NCBI GenBank assembly: GCA_004212735.1
Contig: SHBD01000003.1
Coordinates: 1 to 64,000 of the forward strand
Direction: 5' to 3'
Length of the DNA stretch: 64,000 bases
From: SAR116 cluster bacterium
GTDB taxonomy: Bacteria; Pseudomonadota; Alphaproteobacteria; Puniceispirillales; Puniceispirillaceae
The position numbers and the translations under genes were made by a program. This document shows positions 44,057 through 52,098 of the stretch, in pieces. How positions within the stretch are numbered: the first letter of the stretch is position 1; each line of letters starts with the position of its first letter. The notes below the pieces were generated by a model, which was not told where the DNA came from, made no database searches, and was given only the letters and a program-made list of their open reading frames with translations.

Positions 44057-46405
44057 CTAGCGATAGAAATAGATCGGGCTGGTCCAGCACAAGGTTCCAT
44101 CCTCCTGTGTCAGACGAATGAAGATTGGACTGTCGCCATCCGGCTTCACGGAGATCTGCCGGGTGAATGAAAGCGCCTTGTGCGGGTTTATATCGGGCAG
44201 CCGAAACAGCTTAAGATAGCGGGGCAGAACGCCACTATTGTCAAAAATCTCATCCTCATAGCCGATCTCCTCAAGTGGGATGCCAGCCTTGATCAAAGGT
44301 GTTTCAATGTTCAGGGTGCCGCTATAAGGGTCGGCAAGCGTCATCTCGATGCCGCCAATATTGCCGGTGGTCAATGCCCGCCAGTTCAACGCGGTTGCGC
44401 TGGGCTGGTTCAGGGTCTTGTCCTTGTTGAAAAAATTGATTGCTGTGGCCGACACCACCTCATTGTCTGACAGAAAGGCCGACCCGTCCCAGATCACCTG
44501 ACGGAAGCGGCCCCGATATTCGGCCCCTTCCCAGATCACGCGGATACGGTTGCCAAGCTCCTCTTTCTCAAACGGGCGGATTGTCTCGACATGATCAAGC
44601 CCGTTGAAGATATCAATCCTTTCGATGGGCGTGCTGGCCCGGACATCGACCTCAAGCTGGGCATCGCCGTCTGCCAGATGCACGATATCCCCCATCTGGG
44701 CTGAATGCGCCTCATATCCCGTGTCACGGCCATGGCGTGGGTCATCATGATACAGCGTTCCCCCTTGCGGGAACTGCGCGGTAACCGTGATCAGCGGTCG
44801 CCCATGCGCGCCGCCGGTTGTTGCGTAATGATGGCGCTTGCGAATGCAATCCAGAATGCTCTCACGGCTGAGCCTGTCAGTCAGAAAACAGGTAAGCCCG
44901 CCCACGGCCCCAAACAGCGCTGCACCGGGGTAGCTGGCACCGGGCCGGCCTTTATGGCCATCGGAATTGGCAACAATCCCCACACGATAGCCAAGCCGGA
45001 ACGCATCATGGACAAGCCACTCAAAGGTGCCCCAGCTTGAATGGATTTCCATGGATTTCTCGAAACGGCCATCATGGGCAAGCTCGATATCGGCGTATCT
45101 GCCGCCACAATGGGCGTATATAACGACATCCTCCTCATCATTTTCGGCGAAGGCGGCAAATAATTCTGTGGCAGAGTTGCAGTCAGTCCCGATATCTGAA
45201 TGATCACTGACAAGCGCATGCGATGACCGGCGAATGGTGCGGCCCTCCGCGGCAAAATAGACGTTCCGGTCGCCACCAAGGCCGGTATTGCCCGACCATT
45301 CATAGCCCGGGATGGTAACAAACGCGCCGTCCTGATTGTATCTGGCGCATAATTCATCCAGATGCCGCCAAAATTCATTGGTGATCTGGAAATCATTTCC
45401 CTGATGCCCGGTCACATCGACAAAGGCGCGATCGCGGGCAAATTTGAAATAATCCTCGGCTGAACCGGTGCCGATTGTCTCCTCTGATTGTCCGTGGATG
45501 TCACCCCAGAAATGCCGCGATGCCGGATTTTCCTCAATCCGGATTGGGTTGGTGGAGGCAATTACGCCGCCGCTGTCATCGTGAAAATCGATCGCCAGAT
45601 CGCCTGCTTCCTGCGCCACCAGATTGTCTATACTGCCGGCAAATTCTCCCCTCTTCAGGCTGATAACCTCTGGCAATCCGGCGAGTGGCAGAGTGGCCTT
45701 TGGGTAAAATGTCATATCGCATTGATCGGACGGGTTGCCCCATTTGTCCTCACCCTTGAATTTGACCGAGAACTGCTCGCCAACGGCGCGGATTGTCGGG
45801 CCGATTGCCAGATATCTCTCTGGCGCGCCGGGCACAATTCTGATCGTTGGCTGGTGCGGGACGGGTTGATAGCAATAGGTTGCGATCGGATCGATCAATG
45901 TATGAAATTCATAGCTGTCCTCACAAAATGTCTGAAGCCGCATCCCCGGTGATCCGCCTGACCGGTCGCCAAAAGTGATGGTGATCTGGTCGCCCTCTCT
46001 AAGGAAACCGCGCACCACCTTCACATACAATGTTCTGTCCCACGGGCGTACATTGCCCTTCGGGTCGTAATGATGGGTCAACACGGCATTGTTTGAGGCG
46101 GTGATGGTTGTGTAATTCGGCCCCTTTGGGTCTTCGAATTGTGGCCGCGTCTGATCGCTGGCAAACCGGAAACAGACGCGCAGCGACCCGGAATCGTCAA
46201 TGCCGAATTTGCCGGCGGTGTAGGTCAGGGTGAATGTCTGATAGCTGCCAGCTTCGAACGCGCCGGAGGGTGAAATCGTCACTTCGCCCAGCTCATCGGC
46301 GGGGACAGGAAAGCTGTTGGGAGAGCTTGTCGTGCCGCCAGTGCCGCCTGCGGCGTGGCCGGCTGTATGAATATCATCCCGGCTTCCAAGTGGTGTCTCG
46401 CTCAT
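44057..46405 (-). CDS. DUF3604-domain protein, PHP-like metal-dependent hydrolase candidate
   Basis: A 782-residue protein without signal peptide. The N-terminal 300 residues are beta-rich and unfamiliar. From about 305, HFWGDIHGQSEETIGTGS begins the DUF3604 region, which resembles PHP-type phosphoesterases; histidines and acids in DIHGQ, DVTGHQGNDF, IYAHCGGRY and VANSDGHKGRPG could form a metal site. The family's activity is not established to my knowledge. It is alone on the minus strand, with the TauE/SafE gene about 100 bp upstream. Confidence 0.85.
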   Translation of the reverse strand: MSETPLGSRDDIHTAGHAAGGTGGTTSSPNSFPVPADELGEVTISPSGAFEAGSYQTFTLTYTAGKFGIDDSGSLRVCFRFASDQTRPQFEDPKGPNYTTITASNNAVLTHHYDPKGNVRPWDRTLYVKVVRGFLREGDQITITFGDRSGGSPGMRLQTFCEDSYEFHTLIDPIATYCYQPVPHQPTIRIVPGAPERYLAIGPTIRAVGEQFSVKFKGEDKWGNPSDQCDMTFYPKATLPLAGLPEVISLKRGEFAGSIDNLVAQEAGDLAIDFHDDSGGVIASTNPIRIEENPASRHFWGDIHGQSEETIGTGSAEDYFKFARDRAFVDVTGHQGNDFQITNEFWRHLDELCARYNQDGAFVTIPGYEWSGNTGLGGDRNVYFAAEGRTIRRSSHALVSDHSDIGTDCNSATELFAAFAENDEEDVVIYAHCGGRYADIELAHDGRFEKSMEIHSSWGTFEWLVHDAFRLGYRVGIVANSDGHKGRPGASYPGAALFGAVGGLTCFLTDRLSRESILDCIRKRHHYATTGGAHGRPLITVTAQFPQGGTLYHDDPRHGRDTGYEAHSAQMGDIVHLADGDAQLEVDVRASTPIERIDIFNGLDHVETIRPFEKEELGNRIRVIWEGAEYRGRFRQVIWDGSAFLSDNEVVSATAINFFNKDKTLNQPSATALNWRALTTGNIGGIEMTLADPYSGTLNIETPLIKAGIPLEEIGYEDEIFDNSGVLPRYLKLFRLPDINPHKALSFTRQISVKPDGDSPIFIRLTQEDGTLCWTSPIYFYR

Positions 46406-46501
46406 ATCAACGCTCTATCCCTTTATCGTCACAAATCAGCTAATCCCCAGCTAATTCCCGGTTAATCATATGTCCCCATATCCCACATCCGGGGGTGCCA
46501 A

Positions 46502-47257
46502 TCATCCCCAAAAAATGATAGCAGTGATCTCGCGAAGGACAAGGGCGGTGCCCGACAAAAGAATGAGCCAGATCAGCGTTCGGTGAAACATCGATTCAGG
46601 CAATTTGCGAAAGGTCAGGAGCCCCACCTGCGTTCCGATCAGCGAGGTGGGAATCGCCAACAGCGCAAGCCAGATAATATCGGCCGTCATCCGGCCCTGC
46701 CAAATCATCACGGTCGCCACAATAATCTGGATCAACAGATTGAAGGGCTGAATGATGGCGCGCTGTCTGGTTTTTGGCCAGTCATGCAGGGCGCACCACA
46801 TCGTTGGCAGGGCGCCCGAAAGCCCGGCGATTGCCCCCAGCGCGCCCCCGGCAAAACCGGTTGAGATATCGCCCAGAAAATAGCGCTGGCGAAATTTTGG
46901 AATGTGTCTCCAGATGGTGAAATACAGTCCAAACAGGACCAGAAGCCCGGCGACAATGATCTTGACAAGAGACACATTCACCCCGTCAAGCAGCGCAAAT
47001 CCGACGCCAATGCCAAGTAATGCTGGCACGAGAAACCGACCGAAATCCGCTGCGTTCAGTGAAAGCCGAACGATGAACAAGCCCTGAACGCCGCTGAAAA
47101 TCGACATGATGACCACCAGCGAGACAGCATCATTCATCGGCATTACCGCAAGCCACCAGCCAAGCGCAAAAAGGCCGGTGCCGAATCCGGCCAGACCATT
47201 CACCAGGCCGCCGGCGAACGCGCCAATGGATACCATCATTACGACAGATAAACTCAT
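46502..47257 (-). CDS. TauE/SafE family sulfite/anion exporter
   Basis: A 251-residue inner-membrane protein with about eight helices in two halves. GAFAGGLVNGLAGFGTGLF at the start and GGALGAIAGLSGALPTMW in the middle are the two repeated family motifs. Members export sulfite, sulfoacetate or other organosulfur anions. In a genome that oxidises methanethiol and carries an Xsc-like gene, export of sulfite is a sensible guess, but the direct neighbours do not prove it. Confidence 0.88.
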   Translation of the reverse strand: MSLSVVMMVSIGAFAGGLVNGLAGFGTGLFALGWWLAVMPMNDAVSLVVIMSIFSGVQGLFIVRLSLNAADFGRFLVPALLGIGVGFALLDGVNVSLVKIIVAGLLVLFGLYFTIWRHIPKFRQRYFLGDISTGFAGGALGAIAGLSGALPTMWCALHDWPKTRQRAIIQPFNLLIQIIVATVMIWQGRMTADIIWLALLAIPTSLIGTQVGLLTFRKLPESMFHRTLIWLILLSGTALVLREITAIIFWG

Positions 47258-47550
47258 CAGCGAAATAAACTCATTTTCCAGACAAATTCACTCATATTGC
47301 CTCCGGGGATTGGTTGCCGTGCCAAAAATCTAGGCACCAATTCTGATTTGGACAATCTATCTTTCTTGGGATGCTGGCCCCGGATGCTGGCTGCGCGGGG
47401 GGACGGCCTGTTCGCGCTGGTGCCTGCTTTTTCTTGATGTTTGCCCCTATCTTGGACAAGGTTAATCTAAGTCACGATCGGATTTGTTCAGGAGACTGGA
47501 CCTGCGCCTATCATTATCATCACCCTTGCAGACGCCGAGGTGCCAAAACC

Positions 47551-48345
47551 ATGCACTCACTCATTAAAGCCAGCCATATTGAGGATTACCAGCGCGATGG
47601 CGCGGTTCTGATCAAAGGTCTTTTTGCCGATTATGTCGATCTCATCCGTGATGGCATCGAGGCGAATATGCGCTCCCCCGGCCCCTATGCAGCGGAAAAT
47701 CTACAGCCCGGTGAGGCGGGGCGGTTCTTTGATGATTACTGCAATTGGCAACGTATCGACCAATTTCGAAATGTGATTCACCAATCGCCAGCGGCGGAAG
47801 TTGCAGCAGATCTGATGGGCTCGCAGACGGTGCAGATTTTCCACGATCATGTGCTGGTCAAGGAACCGGGAACATCAAAGCCAACCCCGTGGCATCAGGA
47901 CAGTCCCTATTATTTTGTCGAGGGCCAGCAAACGGTCAGTTTCTGGTCACCCGTGGACCCTGTCAGTGATGCCTCGCTGCGCTGTGTCGCCGGCTCGCAT
48001 CTTTGGGAGCGCCCGGTGCTGCCGGTGCGCTGGCTTGCCGAGGACCAGTTCTATCCGGATGAGGACAGCTATATGCCGGTTCCAGACCCGGATGCAGAGG
48101 CGATGGACATACGCGAATGGGCAATGCAGCCGGGTGATGCGGTGGCCTTTGATTTCCGTGTTCTGCATGGCGCCCGTGGCAATGACAGTGCATCGCGCCG
48201 CCGCGCCTTTTCGGTGCGCTTTGTTGGCGATGATGCCCGCTATGTTGAACGGCCGGGCCGCACCTCACCTCCATTTCCGGGGCATGGGATGGTGCCCGGG
48301 CAAAGGCTGCGTGATGATTGGTTTCCACTTGTCTTTCGCCGGTAA
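47551..48345 (+). CDS. Phytanoyl-CoA dioxygenase (PhyH) family protein
   Basis: A 264-residue Fe(II)/2-oxoglutarate oxygenase. TPWHQDSPYYFVEGQQ gives the His-x-Asp, VLHGARGNDSASRRRAFSVRF the second His and the 2-oxoglutarate Arg. ATG 47551 is chosen because homology begins there and GAGG lies about 10 nt upstream; the frame extends up to 47371 without sense. It is not a recent copy of the PhyH protein at 26.5 kb. Substrate unknown. Confidence 0.88.
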   Translation: MHSLIKASHIEDYQRDGAVLIKGLFADYVDLIRDGIEANMRSPGPYAAENLQPGEAGRFFDDYCNWQRIDQFRNVIHQSPAAEVAADLMGSQTVQIFHDHVLVKEPGTSKPTPWHQDSPYYFVEGQQTVSFWSPVDPVSDASLRCVAGSHLWERPVLPVRWLAEDQFYPDEDSYMPVPDPDAEAMDIREWAMQPGDAVAFDFRVLHGARGNDSASRRRAFSVRFVGDDARYVERPGRTSPPFPGHGMVPGQRLRDDWFPLVFRR

Positions 48346-48420
48346 TCTGGGGTGATGGAATGTCATCTGGCAACGCATCTGAAAAGCAGGTGCGATCCTG
48401 TTTTTTTTGCAGAATCCCAT

Positions 48421-48450
48421 TTGACTTCGCGGCATTTTTCACCACATTAT
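48421..48450 (+). promoter_or_regulatory. Promoter-like hexamers upstream of the GAF gene
   Basis: TTGACT (48421-48426) and CATTAT (48445-48450) are separated by 18 bp. Transcription from here would begin near 48457 and run about 50 nt into the terminator-like hairpin that precedes the GAF gene. Confidence 0.5.
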
Positions 48451-48506
48451 AAATGAGCTGCGCTCGCCTGGGGCTGGCGCTGCTGTGACCACCTCGCTTT
48501 TTGGTT

Positions 48507-48530
48507 CGCCCTGCACTGGGCGGTTTTTTT
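48507..48530 (+). terminator. Terminator-like hairpin just ahead of the GAF gene
   Basis: CGCCC and GGGCG form a 5-bp stem with a 6-nt loop, followed by GTTTTTTT. It lies between a promoter-like site and the ribosome-binding site TAGGAGGT of the GAF gene, so it would act either as an attenuator or as the end of a short RNA of about 70 nt. Confidence 0.65.
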
Positions 48531-48548
48531 ATTGTAGGAGGTATGACG

Positions 48549-49376
48549 ATGAATATGGGACTTGCCCCGCGCCCCGCGAATGAAGATTTGAGAGCGCAGA
48601 CGGTTGTCAAAACCGGACTGGTTGATGCGCCAAACCCCGATCTATTCCAAATCTACTGTGATCTGGCCAAAGATATCACCGGATTTGAAACCGCCAGTTT
48701 CAGCCTCTATGACGGTGAGATGAAATGTTCCATTGCCGAAGCGGGCAGTGATGATTTCGTTCCCGGCACCAAATCGGAGCGTTCGGAATGGAATGTGTGC
48801 TCTTATGTGTTGCTTGACACGGAGCCATTGATCATGCCCGACATGTGTCAGGATTCTGTATGGAAAGTGCATCCCAATCTTGCTGGTCTTGAGGTTGGCC
48901 CGGCCTATGCTGGCTTTCCCGTGATCAACGGCGAGAATTTCGCGCTTGGCACACTGTGTATGCTCAACCCGTCGGGTCCAATGGCGCTGAGTGACGAGCA
49001 GGTTATGCAGGTGAAGAAAATCACCCGCAGCATTGCCCATATGCTTGATCTGCAGATTCAGCAAAAGGAGCTGACCTCGCAACGGATGCTTGAGGCGTGT
49101 TCGCATTTCCAGAAAGCCGATCCTCGCCTTGGGCTTGGCGATTTCAAAATGTATGTCTCGCTGTGTTCTGAAATGCGCATTCCCGAGGAAAGCGCTGCTG
49201 GTCTGATCAATGTCGGCCTTGCCGAGACCGATGAGTCCGGTGAGGTGGTGATGAGCGAGGCTGGCCGTAAATTGCAGTTCGATATGAATTTGCAGCAAAA
49301 GGCGGTCAAGCGGATCAAGATGGATGGTGGTGAGGCTGAGTCCTTGCTCGACGAAATGTTTGCGGAGATTGAATAG
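48549..49376 (+). CDS. GAF-domain sensor protein
   Basis: A 275-residue cytoplasmic protein. Residues about 25-165 form a GAF domain (LFQIYCDLAKDITGFETASFSL, ICSYV-like NVCSYVLLDTEPLIMPDM, AGFPVINGENFALGTLCML). The rest is helical (residues 170-275) with no kinase, cyclase or DNA-binding motif, so output must be through a partner, possibly the 106-residue protein encoded 2 bp downstream. ATG 48549 has an optimal AGGAGG; ATG 48543 is also in frame. Expression may be controlled by the terminator-like hairpin ahead of it. Ligand unknown. Confidence 0.85.
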   Translation: MNMGLAPRPANEDLRAQTVVKTGLVDAPNPDLFQIYCDLAKDITGFETASFSLYDGEMKCSIAEAGSDDFVPGTKSERSEWNVCSYVLLDTEPLIMPDMCQDSVWKVHPNLAGLEVGPAYAGFPVINGENFALGTLCMLNPSGPMALSDEQVMQVKKITRSIAHMLDLQIQQKELTSQRMLEACSHFQKADPRLGLGDFKMYVSLCSEMRIPEESAAGLINVGLAETDESGEVVMSEAGRKLQFDMNLQQKAVKRIKMDGGEAESLLDEMFAEIE

Positions 49377-49378
49377 CC

Positions 49379-49699
49379 ATGTATGCGAAAATCTTTAACT
49401 TCAAATTCAATGGTGTTGCCGAGGCCAAAGTGGCCGCCTCTTTCATTTCCGATGCTTTTGGAAAATTGATCGTTGCCAATAATATGCGCTCGCTGAACAT
49501 CTCGATCGGCAAATGCGGCAGCCTGTCAATTCAGACAAAATTTGAAACAGGCGATGACCTCAAACTTTTTGAGATCAAGGCGAATGAGGTGTTTCAGGAC
49601 CTCAAACAAACCTTTGTCTATAAAGAGGACACCTATGCCGGGGTGTATATCTTCAATTATGAGGCAGAGGCAATCAAATCAGAGGTGATGGCTGGATAG
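49379..49699 (+). CDS. Small protein of unknown function paired with the GAF protein
   Basis: A 106-residue protein beginning 2 bp after the GAF gene stop. It reads as alternating strands and one helix (KIFNFKFNGVAEAKVAASFI, LNISIGKCGSLSIQTKFETG, DLKLFEIKANEVFQDLKQTF). No family recognised. Tight spacing suggests that it works with the GAF protein. Confidence 0.75.
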   Translation: MYAKIFNFKFNGVAEAKVAASFISDAFGKLIVANNMRSLNISIGKCGSLSIQTKFETGDDLKLFEIKANEVFQDLKQTFVYKEDTYAGVYIFNYEAEAIKSEVMAG

Positions 49700-49730
49700 C
49701 ATCCCGCGCGGTGCCTTGCCCACCAAGGTG

Positions 49731-49760
49731 GCCCAATATCAGCTGGCCCAATATCAGCTG
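49731..49760. repeat. 15-bp tandem duplication between convergent genes
   Basis: GCCCAATATCAGCTG occurs twice in a row, 31 bp after the stop of the small protein gene and 18 bp before the end of dinB. Confidence 0.85.
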
Positions 49761-49777
49761 GGCCAGCATGCGGTTGC

Positions 49778-51103
49778 TCACTTGTCCTTCGGTGATGTGC
49801 CGCGCCGCAATTTTTGGTGCCGCTGAAACATGCGGCCTGTTTGCAGGGCATTTTCACCCAGCTTCTGTTGCACCTGATCCATCACCGCTTCGAGCCTGTT
49901 CTGCTTGTCGCTGAACCCGCCTTCAATATCCAGAAGCGATGGTTCCTCCGGCGCGCCCAGCTGGTCCACACCAAAACCGATCAGCCGGAATGACCGGCGT
50001 GGCCTGACCTCGGCGAACAGCAATTTGCGCGCGGCGGAAAACAGCAGATGCGCCTTGTCGGTTCGGCTCTGCAGGGTCTGGCTGCGCGTCAGGATCTGGT
50101 GATCTGGGCGTTTCAGCTTGAGCGTGATCCGTCCCCCCGCAATGCCCGCTGTTTTCAGCCGCGTCGACACCTTCAGGCACAGCACCTCAAGCTCCGCCTC
50201 AAGATCGGCAAAGGTGCCAAGATCTTGGTGAAAGGTGGTTTCGCTGGAAATGCTTTTCGCGACTCTTTCTGTTGTCACGGGGCGGGTGTCGATCCCGGCG
50301 GCCAGCTTTTGAATCTGCTTGGCCTGCTTGCCAAGAATGGCTGTGAGCTGTCTGATGTCGGCCCCGACAAGATCACCGCAGCTATTGATCCCACCTGCAT
50401 TCAGCCGGCCCACCGCTGCTTTGCCAAGACCGAACAGCACGGACACAGGCTGCGGCGCGAGCCAGCCTTTGGCCTCGGCTTGGCCAACGGCAAAAAACCC
50501 GTCCGGTTTGTCCCTGTCTGACGCCATCTTCGCCAGCGATTTGGTTGCCGCAAGTCCGATGGAAACGGTAATGCCTATTTCGGCGCGGATTTGTGACTGC
50601 ATGCGAACAAGGGCCACCGCCGGGCTGCATCCGTGCAGCGCCTCGGTCCCGGACAAGTCGAGGAAGGCCTCATCAATCGAGATTGGCTGGACGAGTGGTG
50701 TCAGCTCCATCATTTTTTGCCGGATCCGGCGGCTGATTTTCACATAATGCGCCATCCGTGGTCTGATAATGACGGCGTCGGGGCACCGTTTCAGCGCGGT
50801 CCATGTCGGCATGGCTGAGCGCACACCATATTGGCGCGCAATATAACAGGCAGCGGCGACAACTCCGCGTTCCCGTCCGCCAACAATCACCGGCCTGTCG
50901 GCCAGCTCCGGATTGTCGCGTTTCTCGACTGAGGCATAAAAGGCATCACAATCGACATGGGCGATGCACAGCCCAAACAGCTCCGCATGCCAGCGGACAT
51001 CCTCACCATTGCATTGCGGGCATGATGCGGGTGGGCTGTCGCCGCCAACAAAGCCGCTGCTGCCACAGCCTCTACACAGCATTGGATAGGATGAGACCGG
51101 CAT
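49778..51103 (-). CDS. dinB: DNA polymerase IV with an N-terminal zinc ribbon
   Basis: A 441-residue Y-family polymerase for translesion synthesis. The N-terminus has a zinc-ribbon-like LCRGCGSSG and CPQCNGED, an extension frequent in alphaproteobacterial DinB. IAHVDCDAFYASVEKR and ISIDEAFLDLSG carry the catalytic acids, and LGKAAVGRLNAGGI is the helix-hairpin-helix. ATG 51103 is chosen because AGGAGG lies 9 nt upstream; the frame continues to 51196 without homology. The C-terminal end is basic and may bind DNA. Confidence 0.92.
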   Translation of the reverse strand: MPVSSYPMLCRGCGSSGFVGGDSPPASCPQCNGEDVRWHAELFGLCIAHVDCDAFYASVEKRDNPELADRPVIVGGRERGVVAAACYIARQYGVRSAMPTWTALKRCPDAVIIRPRMAHYVKISRRIRQKMMELTPLVQPISIDEAFLDLSGTEALHGCSPAVALVRMQSQIRAEIGITVSIGLAATKSLAKMASDRDKPDGFFAVGQAEAKGWLAPQPVSVLFGLGKAAVGRLNAGGINSCGDLVGADIRQLTAILGKQAKQIQKLAAGIDTRPVTTERVAKSISSETTFHQDLGTFADLEAELEVLCLKVSTRLKTAGIAGGRITLKLKRPDHQILTRSQTLQSRTDKAHLLFSAARKLLFAEVRPRRSFRLIGFGVDQLGAPEEPSLLDIEGGFSDKQNRLEAVMDQVQQKLGENALQTGRMFQRHQKLRRGTSPKDK

Positions 51104-51244
51104 GCCATGCGCCTCCTCGCATGTCTCAAATTCTAGGGTGCCACCGGCCAACAGACAAGCCGCAACCAGATCATAGGCAAAAACATAACATCCCATTTGG
51201 GCGGGCCGATAGATAAGACCAATCGGGTTATCGGCGGTGCCTCG

Positions 51245-52015
51245 TCAGGCGTCTGCCATGAAGCTGGCCGCCTCACGCACGCGCGCCGCATTGTCGCTGG
51301 CGATGCTGCCATCTGCCATATAGACCGAATTTTCAAAGCCGACCCGCACCTTGCCACCGGCGGCAATCGCCGCCTTCAGACAGGCAGCCTCTTCGGTTGC
51401 AAAGGCGCAAATGGCCCAGTCGCTGTCGATGCCGGCCTGTTTCATTTCGGCCAGAAACGACGGCAGCAATTCAGGATAGCTGATCCGCCCAGTGTAATGA
51501 CCGATGACAAACAGACACCAGATGCCCTGTCTCTCGAGTTCCGTCACAGCCAGCAGCTTTGCCAGCAACGCCACATCCTCAGGGCCGTAACATATATGTT
51601 GGATGCGGATGCCGGCTTCCTGCGACCAGTTGTAGAACGCCACATCCTCCGGTTTTGGCACGCCATCCGGGATCATTTCGCGAACCCCGACAGATGCCCC
51701 CTGCGGGACGACCGCGCGGACAATGTCGCGCATGTCATTTGGGTGATATCTGCCAACGGTTTCGGTGGTGATCTGCAGATGCATGTCCGGGACGACGCGT
51801 TGCAGTTCGGCAGTCGCCTCATGATACAGCCCCGCATCAAGAATGTGACCACCCTCCGCGTCACGCACATGATAATGGATGGCGCCAGCCCCGGCGTCGG
51901 CGCAGTCACGCGCGACAGCGGCGATCTCACCCGCATCAAGCGGCACCTGGGGGTGATCGGCCTTCACCTTGCGCGCGCCGTTCGGCGCAACCATGATTGG
52001 TGCCAGAGGAATCAC
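51245..52015 (-). CDS. BKACE-family beta-keto acid cleavage enzyme (DUF849)
   Basis: A 256-residue Zn-dependent enzyme of the 3-keto-5-aminohexanoate cleavage family. IMVAPNGARKVKADHPQVPL, AGAGAIHYHVRDAEGG (with two metal-binding His) and KVRVGFENSVYMADG are hallmarks. Members condense a beta-keto acid with acetyl-CoA, giving acetoacetate and a CoA thioester. The start is GTG, without a Shine-Dalgarno word; directly upstream lies a 15-bp repeat array that separates it from the DmdA-like gene. Sharing a strand with that gene suggests a linked pathway, but the keto acid is not known. Confidence 0.9.
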   Translation of the reverse strand: MIPLAPIMVAPNGARKVKADHPQVPLDAGEIAAVARDCADAGAGAIHYHVRDAEGGHILDAGLYHEATAELQRVVPDMHLQITTETVGRYHPNDMRDIVRAVVPQGASVGVREMIPDGVPKPEDVAFYNWSQEAGIRIQHICYGPEDVALLAKLLAVTELERQGIWCLFVIGHYTGRISYPELLPSFLAEMKQAGIDSDWAICAFATEEAACLKAAIAAGGKVRVGFENSVYMADGSIASDNAARVREAASFMADA

Positions 52016-52023
52016 AACAGCGG

Positions 52024-52067
52024 AGTTGACGACTGGGGAGTTGACGACTGGGGAGTTGACGACTGGG
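52024..52067. repeat. 15-bp tandem repeat, three copies, between the DmdA-like and BKACE genes
   Basis: AGTTGACGACTGGGG is repeated at 52024 and 52039, and a third copy at 52054 lacks the last G. The array begins 9 bp upstream of the GTG of the BKACE gene and occupies most of the gap to the preceding stop, displacing any ordinary ribosome-binding site. Confidence 0.9.
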
Positions 52068-52098
52068 ATGATGATGCGGTGCCAGACATAATCCTGAT

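Noticed and set aside
48453-48488. Leucine-rich leader peptide of 11 codons ahead of the terminator before the GAF gene
   Set aside because: The ATG has no ribosome-binding site and would lie just before the likely transcription start; the downstream gene is not a leucine biosynthesis gene. The terminator itself is retained.
51104-51196. N-terminal extension of DNA polymerase IV
   Set aside because: AGGAGG at the proper distance from ATG 51103 and the family's usual zinc-ribbon start argue for the shorter protein.
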